Source: Komagataeibacter xylinus | GTDB lineage: Bacteria; Pseudomonadota; Alphaproteobacteria; Acetobacterales; Acetobacteraceae | Direction: 5' to 3' | NCBI RefSeq assembly: GCF_031081985.1 | Contig: NZ_JARWSK010000004.1 | Span: 1 to 64,000 of the forward strand | DNA: 64,000 bases | Shown here: in pieces, positions 1 to 9,258 of the stretch | Layout: every line of letters starts with the position of its first letter | How positions within the stretch are numbered: the stretch's first letter is position 1 | The notes under the pieces: model-generated | What the model saw: the letters and a program-made list of their open reading frames with translations, nothing else | What the model was told of the DNA's origin: nothing | The model's database searches: none | Program-made: the position numbers and the translations under genes

Positions 1-77
<77 letters not shown>

Positions 78-107
78 AGCCGAACATACTGATATCTAAT
101 AAAAAAT

Positions 108-131
108 GCCGCCCATAGAGGCGGCTTTTTT
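108..131 (+). terminator. Rho-independent terminator after tRNA-Met
   Basis: The inverted repeat GCCGCC/GGCGGC, with a 6-base loop, is preceded by an A run and followed by a T run, about 30 bases after the tRNA. It would end the tRNA transcript. Confidence 0.8.
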
Positions 132-256
132 GTGTCCAGAATTTCTCCACAAAAAGTAAAGAGGAAGCAGACGGAAAGGTAAGCCGGTGGGCACCGTCCG
201 TCGAAAACCAGACCGAACGAGCCTGGCTGCCGGCCATCATTGATGCCAAATCTGAC

Positions 257-530
257 ATGCACCTCGCAGCGCTATTCCTGAAACTGCAGGCATCGACCGT
301 AAAAGCCACAAAAAACCAGTCGACACCCGGCATCCCGGATTTCATGGACTGGAACCAGATCACGGCCCTGCCATGTTCAGGCGGCAGGTGGGGGGAACCT
401 ATTTTGCCATCATCACGCAGGCGATTGCCTCGGTTCTGACCATTCTGATTATTGGCCAGCAGGGTTATACCGGTGGGGTCGACGGGATTTATGGACCTGC
501 GCAAGGCGCGCTCAGATCGCGACATGACCA
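257..530 (+). pseudogene. Decayed urtC-like (urea/branched-chain amino acid ABC permease) fragment
   Basis: Three short stretches in changing frames match the order expected in UrtC-type permeases. TPGIPDFMDWNQITALP (about 322-372) resembles the UrtC segment around PDFMVFLNWKELPWYW. FRRQVGGTYFAIITQAIASV (from about 376) resembles the FRSRVTGVYLSIITQA segment, and IIGQQGYTGG follows it. GFMDLRKARSD (about 489-525) is back in the first frame and fits the region after GGNNG. The frame changes twice, an internal segment is missing, and there are no N- or C-terminal parts, so this is a gene relic. No other urt gene is in the window. The family call rests on remembered family motifs, not a search. 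Confidence 0.5.
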
Positions 531-643
531 CCATAATACTGGCCCGGGGCACTGCCGTGCAGCGCTCACGATTGGCCCACGATCGGGAGGGAAAGAGGTC
601 TGGCGCCGCCTTTGTCAGATACAGGCGGCGCCCGGGCGCCCTT

Positions 644-1363
644 TCATGCCATAGCGGCTACGGGAGCCTTTTCATCCATGAAGTCAGCCAGTTCGGCCAG
701 CGTGGCAAAATGATAATCAGGAATAGTGGCTTCTTCTACGGCGATGGTCGCGCCATAGCCTTCCAGGCCCTGCCGACGTTCGATCCAGCATACGCAATAG
801 CCCATTTCCCGCGCAATGCCGATATCATGGAACTGACTCTGGGCCACATGCAGGATCTTGTCCTTTACAATACCGTCACGACTCAGGCGCCCGCGCGTAA
901 AGGCAAAGAATTCCGGGTCCGGCTTTTCACATAAGGCGTCGTCTACAGTAACGGTATCAAAGAAAGGATAGTCCAGCGACTTTTCCAGCCCTGAAAATGC
1001 CCAGCGCTGGCAATTTGTCATGGCCACCAGCTTGAAATGCTTCGAAAGCCGCTTCAGGGCCGCCACCGTATCGGGGAAGGGCTTCCAGTTGCGGGCATCC
1101 TGCGCAAAGGCCTCGGCAATGGCATCATCGCGCGGCAGGTCGAACTGTTCGGCCAGGATGTGATAGACGGGCACCATGTCATCGGGAAACAGGAGCGTGC
1201 CTGCGCGGTCATGCGCCGCGCCATAGGCGGCGAGAAAGGCCTCGCGGTCCATAGCCTGCCCCGCCGGGCCGCAATGGGTGCGGATGAAGTCCACCATGCC
1301 GCTTTCAAAATCAATCAGGGTTCCAACGACATCGAATGTCAGTACTTCAGGCCATGATTTCAT
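644..1363 (-). CDS. HAD family hydrolase (2-haloacid dehalogenase-like)
   Basis: A 239-residue cytosolic HAD-superfamily protein. Motif I is LTFDVVGTLIDFE, with the nucleophile Asp near residue 11. Motif II is the MTN around residue 115, and the KPDPEFFAF segment supplies the motif III lysine. Length and cap arrangement fit the 2-haloacid dehalogenase/phosphoglycolate phosphatase-like group, but the substrate cannot be read from sequence. AAGGAG lies 8 bases upstream of the ATG. It is a close paralogue of the HAD at 29836-30555: same length, colinear throughout, with identical blocks such as VTVDDALCEKPDPEFFAF. It stands alone next to a DUF2905 gene on the same strand. Confidence 0.85.
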   Translation of the reverse strand: MKSWPEVLTFDVVGTLIDFESGMVDFIRTHCGPAGQAMDREAFLAAYGAAHDRAGTLLFPDDMVPVYHILAEQFDLPRDDAIAEAFAQDARNWKPFPDTVAALKRLSKHFKLVAMTNCQRWAFSGLEKSLDYPFFDTVTVDDALCEKPDPEFFAFTRGRLSRDGIVKDKILHVAQSQFHDIGIAREMGYCVCWIERRQGLEGYGATIAVEEATIPDYHFATLAELADFMDEKAPVAAMA

Positions 1364-1568
1364 GTCAGCACTCCTTGCCGCGATTGCTGGAATTCAGCGA
1401 CATTTCATTATCTGAAGGTCAGTCCTTCATGAATCATGGCTATCATTACGAGTTAGAAATATCATGCTGAAGTCCATGTGGTTTTCAGCGCTTTGCGCCG
1501 TTCTGCCCCGACCGGGCAGGGCAAAAGCAAAAGACATTATGCCTGCCCGATTTGGGTCGCCTGCGCTT

Positions 1569-1769
1569 TCAGCGCCGCATGAACCACAGCATGCACGAGA
1601 CAAGAAGGCTTATGAGCAGGCCGCTCGTAACCGGCATGTAAAGCGTGAAATTCGGCCGCTGTATCAGAATATCGCCCGGTAGCCTGCCAAGGGGCAGTCG
1701 CGACAGGAAGGGCCAGAACAGGCCCGCGGCAACAAGAAGCACGCCTGCGGCAATCAGAATACGGGGCAT
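1569..1769 (-). CDS. DUF2905 family small membrane protein
   Basis: This 66-residue protein has two hydrophobic segments (about residues 4-22 and 46-62) around a conserved middle LGRLPGDILIQRPNFTLYMP, the signature of the DUF2905 family. The family is widespread, small and integral to the membrane, with no established function. The length matches the usual 65-75 residues. It reads away from the next gene and towards the HAD gene on the same strand, 205 bases away, with no shared-operon evidence. Confidence 0.85.
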   Translation of the reverse strand: MPRILIAAGVLLVAAGLFWPFLSRLPLGRLPGDILIQRPNFTLYMPVTSGLLISLLVSCMLWFMRR

Positions 1770-2209
1770 AAAGTATGATCCAGTCCAGTCATGATCGGCT
1801 TGTCCGTGCCTGTGTCACAGGTACGGTCTCCTGTCATAAAAATGGATATCATGCTGATGGGATCAAGCCCTGCTGGCGTGCGGCACGACCTGTCCTGCCC
1901 GGGGCCGCCATGCATAAGCGGCATGTGCGATGCCCCATATTCTGCCGTTTCATCCGGCGGGACGACATGGAATATCGTTTTTACATCGAAATATAATCGA
2001 ATGGCGCATAACGGATGTGCCATCGTATTGTTCATCAAACGCTAGTGCTTCAACTGACGTCATGAGGGAATTGAATGGAATAGGCTCATCAATTCACTGT
2101 AATATCATATTATGTATCGCAAAATGCAAATGGGCTTAAGGCGCAGGGTTGTCTTGTTTTTACGGGCTGCGCCGGGGCGTGATGCATTGTCGTAATAATG
2201 GAGCGCATG
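1770..2209 (+). other. Intergenic region with one inverted repeat
   Basis: No credible coding frame is visible in this stretch between the divergent DUF2905 and HAD genes. The only structure seen is GAATTGA-N14-TCAATTC at 2068-2095, about 115 bases before the downstream start codon. It could be a regulator site for the HAD/flavoprotein pair. The sequence around it is AT-rich, as expected for a promoter. Confidence 0.4.
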
Positions 2210-2935
2210 ATGAAATTAAAAGACTTCAAGGTTCTGACCTTTGACTGTTACGGCACCCTGATTGATTGGGAAACGGGCATCATCAACGCTCTTACCCCCC
2301 TGACATCACGCCTCAGGACACCGCTCAGCCGCGATGCCATCCTGCAGGCCCATGCCAAATATGAGTCCCGCCAGCAGAAATGGACCCCCGGCCGCCCTTA
2401 CCCGGCCATTCTGGCAAGTGTCTATCGTCGCCTTGCAGAGGAGTGGGGCGTGCCGCATACCATTTCCGAAGCGCAGGATTACGGGCAGTCCGTTCCGAAC
2501 TGGCCTGCATTCCCCGATAGCACTGACGCGCTTCAGTACCTCAAGCAGCATTTCAGGCTGGTGATCCTGTCCAATGTCGATGCCCGTTCCTTCAGTGGCA
2601 GCAATGCCCGGCTGAATGTCGTTTTTGATGGTATCTACACCGCCGAGGATATCGGGTCGTACAAGCCGTCCATGCGCAATTTCGACTACATGATCGAATA
2701 CCTGGCCGACCTCGGGCTGGGGCCGTCAGATGTGCTGCACACGGCGGAAAGCCTGTTTCACGACCATCAGCCTGCCAATAAGGCCGGGCTTGCATCGTGC
2801 TGGATCTACCGCCGCCATGCGCAGGACGGGTTCGGGGCGACGATGGACCCTGGCGCGATGCCGAAAATTGATTTCCGCTTCAACTCCATGGCGGAACTGG
2901 CCGAGGCGCACAAGAAAGAGATGGCCGAAGGCTGA
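2210..2935 (+). CDS. Haloacid dehalogenase type II-like HAD hydrolase
   Basis: A HAD-superfamily protein of 241 residues with LTFDCYGTLIDWE (nucleophile Asp near residue 12), VILSNVDARSF as motif II and GSYKPSMRNFDYM carrying the motif III lysine. FDCYGTLID is the classic motif I of 2-haloacid dehalogenases; the family acts by Asp attack on the substrate carbon or phosphate. I chose ATG 2210 because GGAG sits 6 bases upstream, although ATGs at 2198 and 2207 are in frame. It lies 51 bases before the spermidine-dehydrogenase-like gene on the same strand, so the two are probably co-transcribed. It is most like the HAD at 17427. The true substrate is unknown. Confidence 0.85.
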   Translation: MKLKDFKVLTFDCYGTLIDWETGIINALTPLTSRLRTPLSRDAILQAHAKYESRQQKWTPGRPYPAILASVYRRLAEEWGVPHTISEAQDYGQSVPNWPAFPDSTDALQYLKQHFRLVILSNVDARSFSGSNARLNVVFDGIYTAEDIGSYKPSMRNFDYMIEYLADLGLGPSDVLHTAESLFHDHQPANKAGLASCWIYRRHAQDGFGATMDPGAMPKIDFRFNSMAELAEAHKKEMAEG

Positions 2936-2986
2936 AGCCTGTTTTCCTGTCATCATTTCCCGATATCCCAGGTGTTGAGGTCATGT

Positions 2987-4984
2987 ATGAAAAGCAGCGA
3001 TAAACGACTGGGCATGGGCGCCGCGATTTCACGGCGTGATCTTATTCATGGCATAGCCGCAACCGCGCTTGGCGCTGGCATGATCCGCTCTGGCGCCAGC
3101 CAGGCCGCCACTCCCGGGCGCGTACAGACAGGACTGGGCAATTATGCGGGACCGATTGCGGATGCCGTAACCTATCCCCCCGTGCGTGAGGGCATGCGCG
3201 GCGCCCATCCCGGTGCGTTCGAGGCGGCACATGGCCGCCGTGATGGCGCAGCCTATCCTGCGCCGGTCCACACTGGCGAAACCTATGACCTTGTTGTGGT
3301 GGGGGGCGGGCTGAGCGGTCTCGCGGCGGCCTGTTTCTACCGCCGGCGCTTCGGGCCGGAGGCGCGGGTACTGGTGCTCGACAATCACGACGATTTCGGG
3401 GGGCATGCCAAGCGCAACGAATTTGTCAGTGATGGCCGCACGCTCATGACCACCGGGGGCTCGGCCTATTTCGTGGCCCCGGACCAGTGGACGGAGCAGG
3501 CGAAGGAATTCGTCAAAAGCCTTGGGGCCGATTTTACAGTCAAGCGCGAGGAAACCAATCCCTTCGCCGCGTTGGGCATGCGGCCTGCAACCTTCCTGTC
3601 GCGCGCGAGCGGGGGCGATGGGCGGCTTTACCCGCATGTCCATTTTACCGCGCCAACGCCCGAGTTCCTCAAAACGGCCAACCTGCCGCTGCGCGTGCGC
3701 CAGGACCTTGCCGCTGTCTATCACGGCACGGTCGATTACATGGCGGGCATGGCCACGGCGCAGAAGATCGCCCGCCTGCAATCCATAACATACAGGCAGT
3801 ACCTGCTGGATTACGTGAAGGTGGCACCCGAGAGCCTGCCGTGGCTGCCGGGCGTGTGGTGCCTGAGCAAGACTGCGGCCAGCGCCTGGTTCGCCTATTT
3901 CCGTTATGCGCCGGGCTTTTCCACCCTGGGGGTGGCGCGCGCGCCCTATTCGCCCGAGGCCCCGGAGGACGAGGCGGCTGACTTCCATATGCCCGCGGGC
4001 AATTCGGATCTGGCGCGGCTTATGGTGCGCGAACTGGTGCCGCAATCCCTGCCACAGGGTACGTGGCAGTCGCTGGAAACAGTGCGGCTGCGCTATGACA
4101 CGCTTGACCGCCCGAAGGCCCCGGCCCGCATCCGGCTGAACAGTATTGTGGTGCGTGTCCAGCATATTGGCAACGCCCCGGTCGGCCTGTTCGAGCCTGA
4201 CACGCGCGAGGTCGCCGTGGATTACATGCGCGATGGCAAATGCAGCCGCGTGATGGCGAAGAATGTCATCCTGGCGGGCAATAACAACATGATCCCCTAT
4301 CTGTGCCCTGAAATGCCCGAGGAACAGAAAGCCGCCCAGCACAAGGCCGTGCGCGCCGCCAACCAGATGACCACCGTGCTGATCCGTAACTGGGAGGCCT
4401 TCCGCAAGGCCGGGGCGAACCATATTGATACACCGGCCAGCTTTTTTGGCAGCTTTGCCCTTGATGTGCCGTGGGCCCCCAATGACGGGCCGCCGGACAT
4501 GGACCCTGGCAAGGGCGCCATCGTGATCTTCATGACCGGGACCAATTCCGGTATCCTGAATAACGACACCATGACGCGCGCCATCATGGGCACCGACATG
4601 CCCGACAACCTGACCATGCAGCAGCAGTTCCGGATGGTGAGGATGGGCCTGCTCCAGACCCCCTTCGAAGTTTTTGAACGTGCCGTGCGCACCCAGATGA
4701 ACGATGCACTGGGCCCCTATGGTTTTAATGCCGCGCGCGACATTGTGGGCATTACCGTCAATCGCTGGCCGCATGGTTTTGCCATGGCGCAGAATTCGCT
4801 CTTTGACCCGCCCAGCCCGACAGGCGAGCAGCCCTGCGAGATCGCCCGCCGCCAGTTTGGCCGGATTTCCATCGCCAATAGCGATGCTTCGGGGCAGGAC
4901 CTGTGCAATACCGCCATCGACCAGGCCTGGCGCGCGGTAGAAGAAATGGTGCCCCATAATTACGGTTACTATAACAGGATATAA
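2987..4984 (+). CDS. Spermidine dehydrogenase-like FAD oxidoreductase, Tat-exported
   Basis: A 665-residue flavoprotein. The N-terminus carries a twin-arginine signal (SRRDLIHG, arginines at 16-17) followed by a hydrophobic stretch and an Ala-rich cleavage region near residue 40. The Rossmann FAD motif VVVGGGLSGLAAA lies near 103-115, and the rest resembles NAD(P)-binding/amine-oxidase-type proteins. The whole layout fits the SpdH spermidine dehydrogenase group, which oxidises spermidine in the periplasm and passes electrons to the respiratory chain. The start at 2987 has GAGG 6 bases upstream; an earlier GTG at 2972 is weaker. It follows a HAD gene and precedes a small secreted protein. The substrate assignment comes from family resemblance only. 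Confidence 0.75.
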   Translation: MKSSDKRLGMGAAISRRDLIHGIAATALGAGMIRSGASQAATPGRVQTGLGNYAGPIADAVTYPPVREGMRGAHPGAFEAAHGRRDGAAYPAPVHTGETYDLVVVGGGLSGLAAACFYRRRFGPEARVLVLDNHDDFGGHAKRNEFVSDGRTLMTTGGSAYFVAPDQWTEQAKEFVKSLGADFTVKREETNPFAALGMRPATFLSRASGGDGRLYPHVHFTAPTPEFLKTANLPLRVRQDLAAVYHGTVDYMAGMATAQKIARLQSITYRQYLLDYVKVAPESLPWLPGVWCLSKTAASAWFAYFRYAPGFSTLGVARAPYSPEAPEDEAADFHMPAGNSDLARLMVRELVPQSLPQGTWQSLETVRLRYDTLDRPKAPARIRLNSIVVRVQHIGNAPVGLFEPDTREVAVDYMRDGKCSRVMAKNVILAGNNNMIPYLCPEMPEEQKAAQHKAVRAANQMTTVLIRNWEAFRKAGANHIDTPASFFGSFALDVPWAPNDGPPDMDPGKGAIVIFMTGTNSGILNNDTMTRAIMGTDMPDNLTMQQQFRMVRMGLLQTPFEVFERAVRTQMNDALGPYGFNAARDIVGITVNRWPHGFAMAQNSLFDPPSPTGEQPCEIARRQFGRISIANSDASGQDLCNTAIDQAWRAVEEMVPHNYGYYNRI

Positions 4985-5039
4985 TCATATTCACGATTGG
5001 CGGCCATGTTGTTGTCCCCTGTCGTGGCATGGAGCGTAA

Positions 5040-5591
5040 ATGGACATGTACAGCAGATATTTCCCTACCCGGTTCCGGTCGCGCTGGCTTGGAACCGCGC
5101 TGGGCCTGTTGGTTGTGGCCGCAATGTCAGGAACGCCCGCGGCCCGGGCGGCGGAAGAGGCATGGCATGGCACCGATGCGCGCGAGCAGGTCTCTGCCGC
5201 CCTGCTGGGGCCGTGGAAAGCTGACATTGCCGCCTCGCATTACACCGACCCGCCGCCGCGCAAGGCGCTACGCTTCTTTTCCTATACGGAAGGGGGCAAG
5301 GTCCTTGTCTCCTTCATGACGCTGAATGCCAGTGGGCAGTTCAGTTCCGGGCACTGGGCGGCTCAGGTCGATGGCACGCCCGGCATCGAATATCATAGCC
5401 AGGGAGGCGCGATCCCGTTCAATGTGGTGTATTTTACAAAAGTCGATGATGACAATTACCACCTTGTCGTCAAAAGGAATGGCAAGGTGGAAATCACGGC
5501 AGATTACAGTCTCTCCAAGGACGGCAGGACACTGTCCTATCGTTATGGGGGCACGGTGGTTGTCTATCACCGTTGGGACATGATGGAATAA
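5040..5591 (+). CDS. Secreted hypothetical protein
   Basis: This 183-residue protein has a clear signal peptide: a positively charged start, the hydrophobic run LGTALGLLVVAAM, and an Ala-rich cleavage site near PAARAAEEAW (about residue 37). The mature part is about 145 residues, rich in beta-strand-like segments, with Tyr/Trp-rich repeats such as SGHWAAQV and YHRWDM at the end. It has no motif that I recognise. It begins 55 bases after the spermidine-dehydrogenase-like gene on the same strand and could be a periplasmic companion of it, but this is positional inference. An alternative start Met two residues later is possible. Confidence 0.7.
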   Translation: MDMYSRYFPTRFRSRWLGTALGLLVVAAMSGTPAARAAEEAWHGTDAREQVSAALLGPWKADIAASHYTDPPPRKALRFFSYTEGGKVLVSFMTLNASGQFSSGHWAAQVDGTPGIEYHSQGGAIPFNVVYFTKVDDDNYHLVVKRNGKVEITADYSLSKDGRTLSYRYGGTVVVYHRWDMME

Positions 5592-5680
5592 GGCCTGATG
5601 CAACCGGCGCCCACGATCCCATGATGCCGGACAGACATCTGCGTCACCTGCCGCCGTTACATGATGGAGAATGACATCTT

Positions 5681-6013
5681 ATGGAAAAAATAAGCTGGAA
5701 TGATTTTGAAAAGGTCCTGATCGTCGCTGGCACGATTGTCCGTGTCGAGGATTTTCCCGAAGCCCGCAAGCCAGCTTACAAAATATGGGCTGATTTCGGC
5801 CCCTATGGCGAACTGAAAACCAGTGCGCAGTTTACCAAACTGTATGACCGCGACACGCTGGTGGGGCGGCAGGTGATCGGGATCATCAATTTCCCCGAAA
5901 AGCAGATCGGTCCTTTCCGCTCGCAGTTCCTGCTATCGGGTTTTGAAACGCCGGAGGGCGTTGTGCTGGCATCGATTGAACGCAGCGTGCCCAATGGTAC
6001 CCGGCTGAGCTGA
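5681..6013 (+). CDS. csaA: CsaA-type tRNA-binding domain protein
   Basis: A 110-residue cytosolic protein made of a single tRNA-binding OB-fold. It starts [27 protein letters not shown], the typical opening of CsaA and of the C-terminal domains of MetRS/Trbp111, and contains [27 protein letters not shown] with the usual strand pattern. CsaA is described as a secretion chaperone and tRNA-binding protein, usually a dimer of about 110 residues, so length and architecture agree. GGAG lies upstream of the ATG (ATGATGGAGAATG). It stands between a secreted protein and an amino acid permease with no evident operon partner. Confidence 0.85.
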   Translation: MEKISWNDFEKVLIVAGTIVRVEDFPEARKPAYKIWADFGPYGELKTSAQFTKLYDRDTLVGRQVIGIINFPEKQIGPFRSQFLLSGFETPEGVVLASIERSVPNGTRLS

Positions 6014-6102
6014 ATCCTGCCGCGCATTATGTTTGCATAAAGAAACGACATAAACAGAAATATGCCAGTACTATAAATGGCTGGAAATGATACGGTCTGG
6101 TC

Positions 6103-7521
6103 ATGGTGGATAAGAAACATTCATCCTCCATGACCGGTATTCATCCAACCTTGCGGGGAACGGTACACGGCATGGGCAATACGGCTAATCATACCCTGTC
6201 CACGCTCCGGCAGCGTCACGTCATCATGATTGCCCTTGGCGGGGCCATTGGGGCGGGGCTGTTTGTGGGCAGCAGCGCTGCCATTGCCGCAGCGGGGCCA
6301 GCCGTGCTGGTGGCGTTCGTGGCGGTGGGGCTGCTGGTCATGCTGGTCATGCGCATGCTGGGTGAAATGGTAACGGCCCGCCCCGGCCGGGGCTCCTTCG
6401 TGGCCTATATCCGCGAGGCCCACGGTAATGGGGCGGCGTTTACCGCAGGCTGGCTGTACTGGTTTTTCTGGCTGGTCGTGCTGGGCAGTGAGGCGATTGC
6501 CGGTGCCATCTTGCTGCATGAAGGCATCAACCTGCCTGTCTGGCTACTGGCAACGGGGCTGATTGTCACACTCATGGTCATCAATCTGGTGGCGGTGCGC
6601 ATATTTGGCGAATGTGAATTCTGGCTGTCCATGGTCAAGGTGGTCAGCATCGTACTATTCGTAATGCTGGGCAGCCTGTATGTCGGGCACCTGTTCGGGC
6701 CACCAGTGCCGGTGGTGCGTAACCTGATGGGGCATGGCGGTTTCATACCGCATGGTGGTATTGCGGTGCTTTCTATTGTTCCCACCGTTCTTTTTACCAT
6801 GATCGGCTCTGAAATCGCGACGGTGGCGGCGGGGGAAACGACCGAACCGGCCCGCAATGTCGCGCATGTAACCCGCAGCCTGGGCACGCGGCTGACGTTA
6901 TTCTACAGCCTCTCGATCGGCCTGATCCTGATGATCGTGCCGTGGAGCGACATCGTGCCGGGGCATTCGCCCTTTGTCATGGCCATGCAGGCCATGCACA
7001 TTCCCGGGGCTGCCGCAGGCATGCGGATCGTGGTGCTGACGGCCGTGATCTCGTGCATGAATTCAAGCCTGTACATCACATCGCGCATTCTGGCGGAACT
7101 CGCACGCCATGGTGATGCCCCGGCGGCGCTACAGCATCATGGCCGGCATCATACGCCCGTCAATGCCATCGTGGCCAATTCCCTGGCCGGAGGTATTGTG
7201 GCGTTCGCCTCCATTGTTGCGCCTGATACGGTCTTTTCGTTCCTGCTCAGTTGCAGCGGGGCAGTCATCCTTGTGGTGTATTCCCTCATCATGACGGCTT
7301 ATATCGTTCTACGCCGCAGGGCAGGCATGGCGGAACAGAAAGCGTGTTTCCATATGCCCCTGTTTCCTGCCGTCAATATTGCCTGCCTGGGCGCAGTGGT
7401 GATTATTTTCATTGCCATGTTCAGCAATCCCGCGCAGCGGGAAACGGCTGTTGCCAGCCTCGGCACATGCCTGCTGTTTGTCGTGATTTACATGGTGCGG
7501 CAGCGCGGACGCCGTGCCTGA
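6103..7521 (+). CDS. Amino acid permease (APC/AAT family, GabP-like)
   Basis: Up to 472 residues with about twelve transmembrane segments. The conserved start of TM1 is HVIMIALGGAIGAGLFVGSS, the AAT-family signature, and further segments follow as in proline/GABA/aromatic amino acid permeases (SEIATVAAGETTEPARN after TM6, CMNSSLYITSRIL after TM8). It should be an inner-membrane proton symporter for an amino acid such as GABA; the exact substrate is not visible. Two later in-frame ATGs (6130, 6172) are possible, and 6172 is attractive because it starts just before TM1. It converges on the aminotransferase across a strong bidirectional terminator, so the two are not co-transcribed, but both fit amino acid use. 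Confidence 0.85.
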   Translation: MVDKKHSSSMTGIHPTLRGTVHGMGNTANHTLSTLRQRHVIMIALGGAIGAGLFVGSSAAIAAAGPAVLVAFVAVGLLVMLVMRMLGEMVTARPGRGSFVAYIREAHGNGAAFTAGWLYWFFWLVVLGSEAIAGAILLHEGINLPVWLLATGLIVTLMVINLVAVRIFGECEFWLSMVKVVSIVLFVMLGSLYVGHLFGPPVPVVRNLMGHGGFIPHGGIAVLSIVPTVLFTMIGSEIATVAAGETTEPARNVAHVTRSLGTRLTLFYSLSIGLILMIVPWSDIVPGHSPFVMAMQAMHIPGAAAGMRIVVLTAVISCMNSSLYITSRILAELARHGDAPAALQHHGRHHTPVNAIVANSLAGGIVAFASIVAPDTVFSFLLSCSGAVILVVYSLIMTAYIVLRRRAGMAEQKACFHMPLFPAVNIACLGAVVIIFIAMFSNPAQRETAVASLGTCLLFVVIYMVRQRGRRA

Positions 7522-7568
7522 TTGGCGTGGTCGGGGCCGCGCAATAAATATCGGCTTATCATAAGAAA

Positions 7569-7584
7569 GCTTTTTGCAAAAAGC
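7569..7584. repeat. Perfect 16-bp palindrome, possible relic of an intergenic hairpin element
   Basis: GCTTTTTGCAAAAAGC is its own reverse complement and is followed about 20 bases later by CAGAAAACTTT. The combination recalls the hairpin element at 58725-58804, which carries a CACCAGAAACTTTC end. It may be a worn copy or simply a second terminator for the permease. Confidence 0.35.
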
Positions 7585-7630
7585 GTTAGAAGCGGCGATA
7601 TCCAGAAAACTTTATCGGGCCAGCATAATA

Positions 7631-7665
7631 AAAAGGCCGGGATATGCCATATCCCGGCCTTTTTA
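7631..7665. terminator. Bidirectional terminator between permease and aminotransferase
   Basis: A long, nearly perfect hairpin (AAAAGGCCGGGATA with TATCCCGGCCTTTT) is flanked by A on the left and T on the right. It lies between convergent genes, so it can stop transcription from both sides. Confidence 0.85.
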
Positions 7666-7683
7666 ACAGCTATGGAGTCTTGA

Positions 7684-9063
7684 TCAGCCCTTAAGCGCGG
7701 CGCGCACATCCGCATCGTCGCGCACGGCATCGAGCACGTCGGTCAGGCGGTCGCACAGCAGGTCGACTTCTTCGGTGGTGCAGCACAGCGGCGGGGCAAG
7801 GCCGATGATGTCATCACCAAAGGCACGGAACAGCACGCCCTTTTCATAGCCGATTTTTGACAGCTTGCTGGCAATCTTGAGCTTCGCATCCGGCTTGCGC
7901 TTGGTCATCTTGTCGGTAACCAGTTCAATCCCGGCCAGCATGCCGCTTGCGCGCACATCGCCCACCAGTGCGTGGTTGCCCAGCGCATGCAGGCGTTGGG
8001 CCAGGTGTTCACCTGCCTTCACGCCATTGGCCAGCAGGCCCTGCTCATACAGATCCAGCACGGCCAGGCCGATGGCGGCGCTGACGGGGTGCGCGCTGTA
8101 GGTCATGCCATGGCCAACCGGAACACCGGGGGGGGTGTTGTCGCGGATGGTGGTGTAAATATCTTCAGACATGAACACGGCACCCATCGGGGCATAACCC
8201 GATGTCAGGCCCTTGGCGACCGTCATCATGTCGGGCACCACGTTTTCGCGTTCGCAGGCGAACAGGGGGCCGGTGCGGCCAAAACCCGTAATGACCTCAT
8301 CGGCCACGAACAGGATGCCCAGCTCACGGCATGTCTCGCGCATGGCCTTCATCCAGCCTGCGGGCGGCACGATCACCCCGCCCGAACCCTGCACGGGTTC
8401 GCAGAAGAAGGCCGCAACCTTGTCAGCACCCAGTTCGGCCACCTTGGCCTTGAGCGAGGCCACGGAGGCGGCGATGATGGCGGCATCGCTATTGTCACCG
8501 GGGTGGCGATAGGCATAGGGGCTGGGAATATGATGCTGCCACGACAGGGGTACATCGGCATCACGATGGAAGGCCGCCAGTGCGGTCAGCCCCGCGCCCG
8601 TATAGGTGGAACCGTGATAGCCGCGCGCCAGGCCAATGACATGACGGCGCTCGGGCGTGCCGCGGGCATGCTGGTAGAAACGGATGAAGCGCAGCGCGCT
8701 GTCCACCGCATCCGACCCGCCCTGCGAAAAGAAGATACGGTTCAGATTGCCCGGTGCGCGCCCGGCCAGCCGGCCCGCAAGGGTAATGGCAGGTTCGCTG
8801 GCAAAGCCGAAATAGCCCGTGGCATAGGGCAGGCGGGCCATCTGTTCGGTCGCGGCCTCGACCACGCTCTTGCAGCCATAACCGACATTGACGCACCACA
8901 GGCCGGAAAAGCCATCAAGCAGTTCCTTGCCGTGAATGTCCTTGAGCCAGGCGCCATGGCCTGAGTGCAGGATACGGGGGCCGGCCTCTTCCTGATCTCG
9001 CCAGGAGGAAACGGGATGGATCAGGTGATCCCGGTCGATGGAAATCAGTTTTTCTGGGGTCAT
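7684..9063 (-). CDS. Class III (omega) aminotransferase, SpuC/GabT-like
   Basis: A 459-residue PLP enzyme of aminotransferase class III. Visible signatures are GYHGSTYTG, LFVADEVITGFGRTG (PLP-binding Asp) and MMTVAKGLTSGYAPMGAV, which holds the Schiff-base lysine. The opening LISIDRDHLIHPVSSWR is typical of the pyruvate-dependent omega-aminotransferases acting on putrescine, taurine or beta-alanine-type amines. It would convert an amine or omega-amino acid to the semialdehyde. ATG 9063 is used; a TTG at 9078 is also open. The Lrp-type regulator gene lies directly upstream on the same strand. A polyamine or GABA role is an inference from the surrounding oxidases and the semialdehyde dehydrogenase. 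Confidence 0.85.
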   Translation of the reverse strand: MTPEKLISIDRDHLIHPVSSWRDQEEAGPRILHSGHGAWLKDIHGKELLDGFSGLWCVNVGYGCKSVVEAATEQMARLPYATGYFGFASEPAITLAGRLAGRAPGNLNRIFFSQGGSDAVDSALRFIRFYQHARGTPERRHVIGLARGYHGSTYTGAGLTALAAFHRDADVPLSWQHHIPSPYAYRHPGDNSDAAIIAASVASLKAKVAELGADKVAAFFCEPVQGSGGVIVPPAGWMKAMRETCRELGILFVADEVITGFGRTGPLFACERENVVPDMMTVAKGLTSGYAPMGAVFMSEDIYTTIRDNTPPGVPVGHGMTYSAHPVSAAIGLAVLDLYEQGLLANGVKAGEHLAQRLHALGNHALVGDVRASGMLAGIELVTDKMTKRKPDAKLKIASKLSKIGYEKGVLFRAFGDDIIGLAPPLCCTTEEVDLLCDRLTDVLDAVRDDADVRAALKG

Positions 9064-9230
9064 GTCGCGCTTGGCCAAATGTTATGGAGTTTTAACAGAC
9101 CTGTTGATTGTGTCACACACCAACAGAAGATGTTACGGGAAATGCCGCCACCAGGGGCAGATTATGCCGTTTCCATCATGTGTGCAGCCCATCATCCTGA
9201 TGGCATGGCGGTGATTCTGGTAATATTCCG

Positions 9231-9251
9231 GCCCTGCCTTGCGGGCAGGGC
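9231..9251 (-). terminator. Possible terminator after the Lrp-type gene
   Basis: GCCCTGCC and GGCAGGGC form an 8-bp stem with a 5-base loop just after the regulator's stop codon. On the minus strand an AT-rich but not pure T stretch follows, so termination would be weak. Confidence 0.4.
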
Positions 9252-9258
9252 GCGCAAT

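Noticed and set aside
3029-4957. 642-codon minus-strand open frame
   Set aside because: It lies exactly opposite the spermidine-dehydrogenase-like gene; high GC at third positions leaves long antisense frames, and its His/Arg/Gly-rich translation matches no family.
7972-8964. 330-codon plus-strand frame
   Set aside because: Antisense to the class III aminotransferase, which has intact PLP motifs.
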